Below are positions 63,915 through 64,000 of a stretch of 64,000 bases of DNA, in pieces. How positions within the stretch are numbered: position 1 is the stretch's first letter; every line of letters begins with the position of its first letter. Source of the DNA: JAVVHE01 sp038238915 (lineage in GTDB: Bacteria; Pseudomonadota; Alphaproteobacteria; Sphingomonadales; Sphingomonadaceae); assembly GCA_038238915.1 (NCBI GenBank), contig JBBSFH010000014.1, positions 24,476 to 88,475 of the forward strand. Reading direction: 5' to 3'. Both the position numbers and the translations under genes were made by a program. The notes below the pieces were generated by a model. It was not told the origin of the DNA. It saw only the letters and a program-made list of their open reading frames with translations, and searched no databases.

Positions 63915-64000
63915 GGGGGGGGGGGGGGCCCCCCCCCCCCCCGCGCCCCCCGCGCCGCGGGCCGCGGCGTGGGGGGCGCGGGGGGCGGGGGGGGGGGGGC
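63915..64000. other. G/C homopolymer tail, probable sequence artefact
   Basis: The final bases are runs of 12-16 consecutive G or C with GCG/CGC joints and no coding pattern. Such tracts at a sequence end are typical of low-quality base calls or an assembly end. Nothing biological is called here. Confidence 0.7.

Overview
The window is about 68-70% GC by eye, tightly packed, and uses frequent GTG/TTG starts and 1-4 base start/stop overlaps. The gene set (DUF3597 and DUF3775 proteins, a cupin-like JmjC protein, an aa3-oxidase subunit IV peptide in front of pntA, short ModC, RodZ- and CpoB-type proteins, Sphingomonas-style palindromic repeats) points to an alphaproteobacterium of the Sphingomonadales, probably a Sphingomonadaceae or Erythrobacteraceae relative. 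The assignment rests on gene content and remembered family patterns, not on a phylogeny.

Layout. 1-9256: a class A penicillin-binding protein cut by the left edge, a cupin-like protein, MsrB, the modABC molybdate importer, a VIT-type metal transporter, a DMT exporter, DUF3597 and DUF3775 proteins and a plant-type asparaginase. 9280-11863: tRNA-Met, a PabB-PabC fusion and a divergent PabA/TrpG amidotransferase. 11985-22262: an operon of three genes, the high point of the window. 22268-30612: PRC-barrel, VOC and peroxiredoxin-like proteins, the pntA/pntB transhydrogenase operon with two foreign-looking genes inside it, a UbiB-family protein and a PEP-CTERM phytase-like esterase. 30821-31464: wreck of an alpha/beta hydrolase gene. 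31491-43514: the tRNA-Trp-secE-nusG-rplKAJL-rpoBC block. 44213-50943: ftsH, tilS, cpoB, rodZ, a TPR gene and an rsmB-family gene, followed by tetR. 51662-52875: very small genes, including a frameshifted DUF4160/DUF2442 pair. 52879-63894: guaB, TPR protein, lipoprotein, gyrA, flippase, glycosyltransferase, murA, a small DNA-binding-like protein and msrA. The last ~90 bases are G/C homopolymer runs that look like an assembly artefact.

The central system is a 3-hydroxypropionate module. It holds a 1883-residue trifunctional propionyl-CoA synthase (acyl-CoA ligase + enoyl-CoA hydratase + enoyl-CoA reductase), a 1229-residue bifunctional malonyl-CoA reductase (two SDR halves) and AccA. The first two genes are 13 bases apart and the last two overlap by four bases. 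Together they encode acetyl-CoA + HCO3- -> malonyl-CoA -> malonate semialdehyde -> 3-hydroxypropionate -> propionyl-CoA, the first half of the Chloroflexus 3-hydroxypropionate bi-cycle, also known from Erythrobacter sp. NAP1. Two unusual things were seen inside the synthase gene: a ~93 bp palindromic intergenic-type repeat sits in frame as the linker between the hydratase and reductase domains, and a ~360 bp stretch of the hydratase part is only about 54% GC. The rest of the bi-cycle is not in this window, so whether the cell fixes carbon, uses 3-hydroxypropionate, or vents reductant with it is open.
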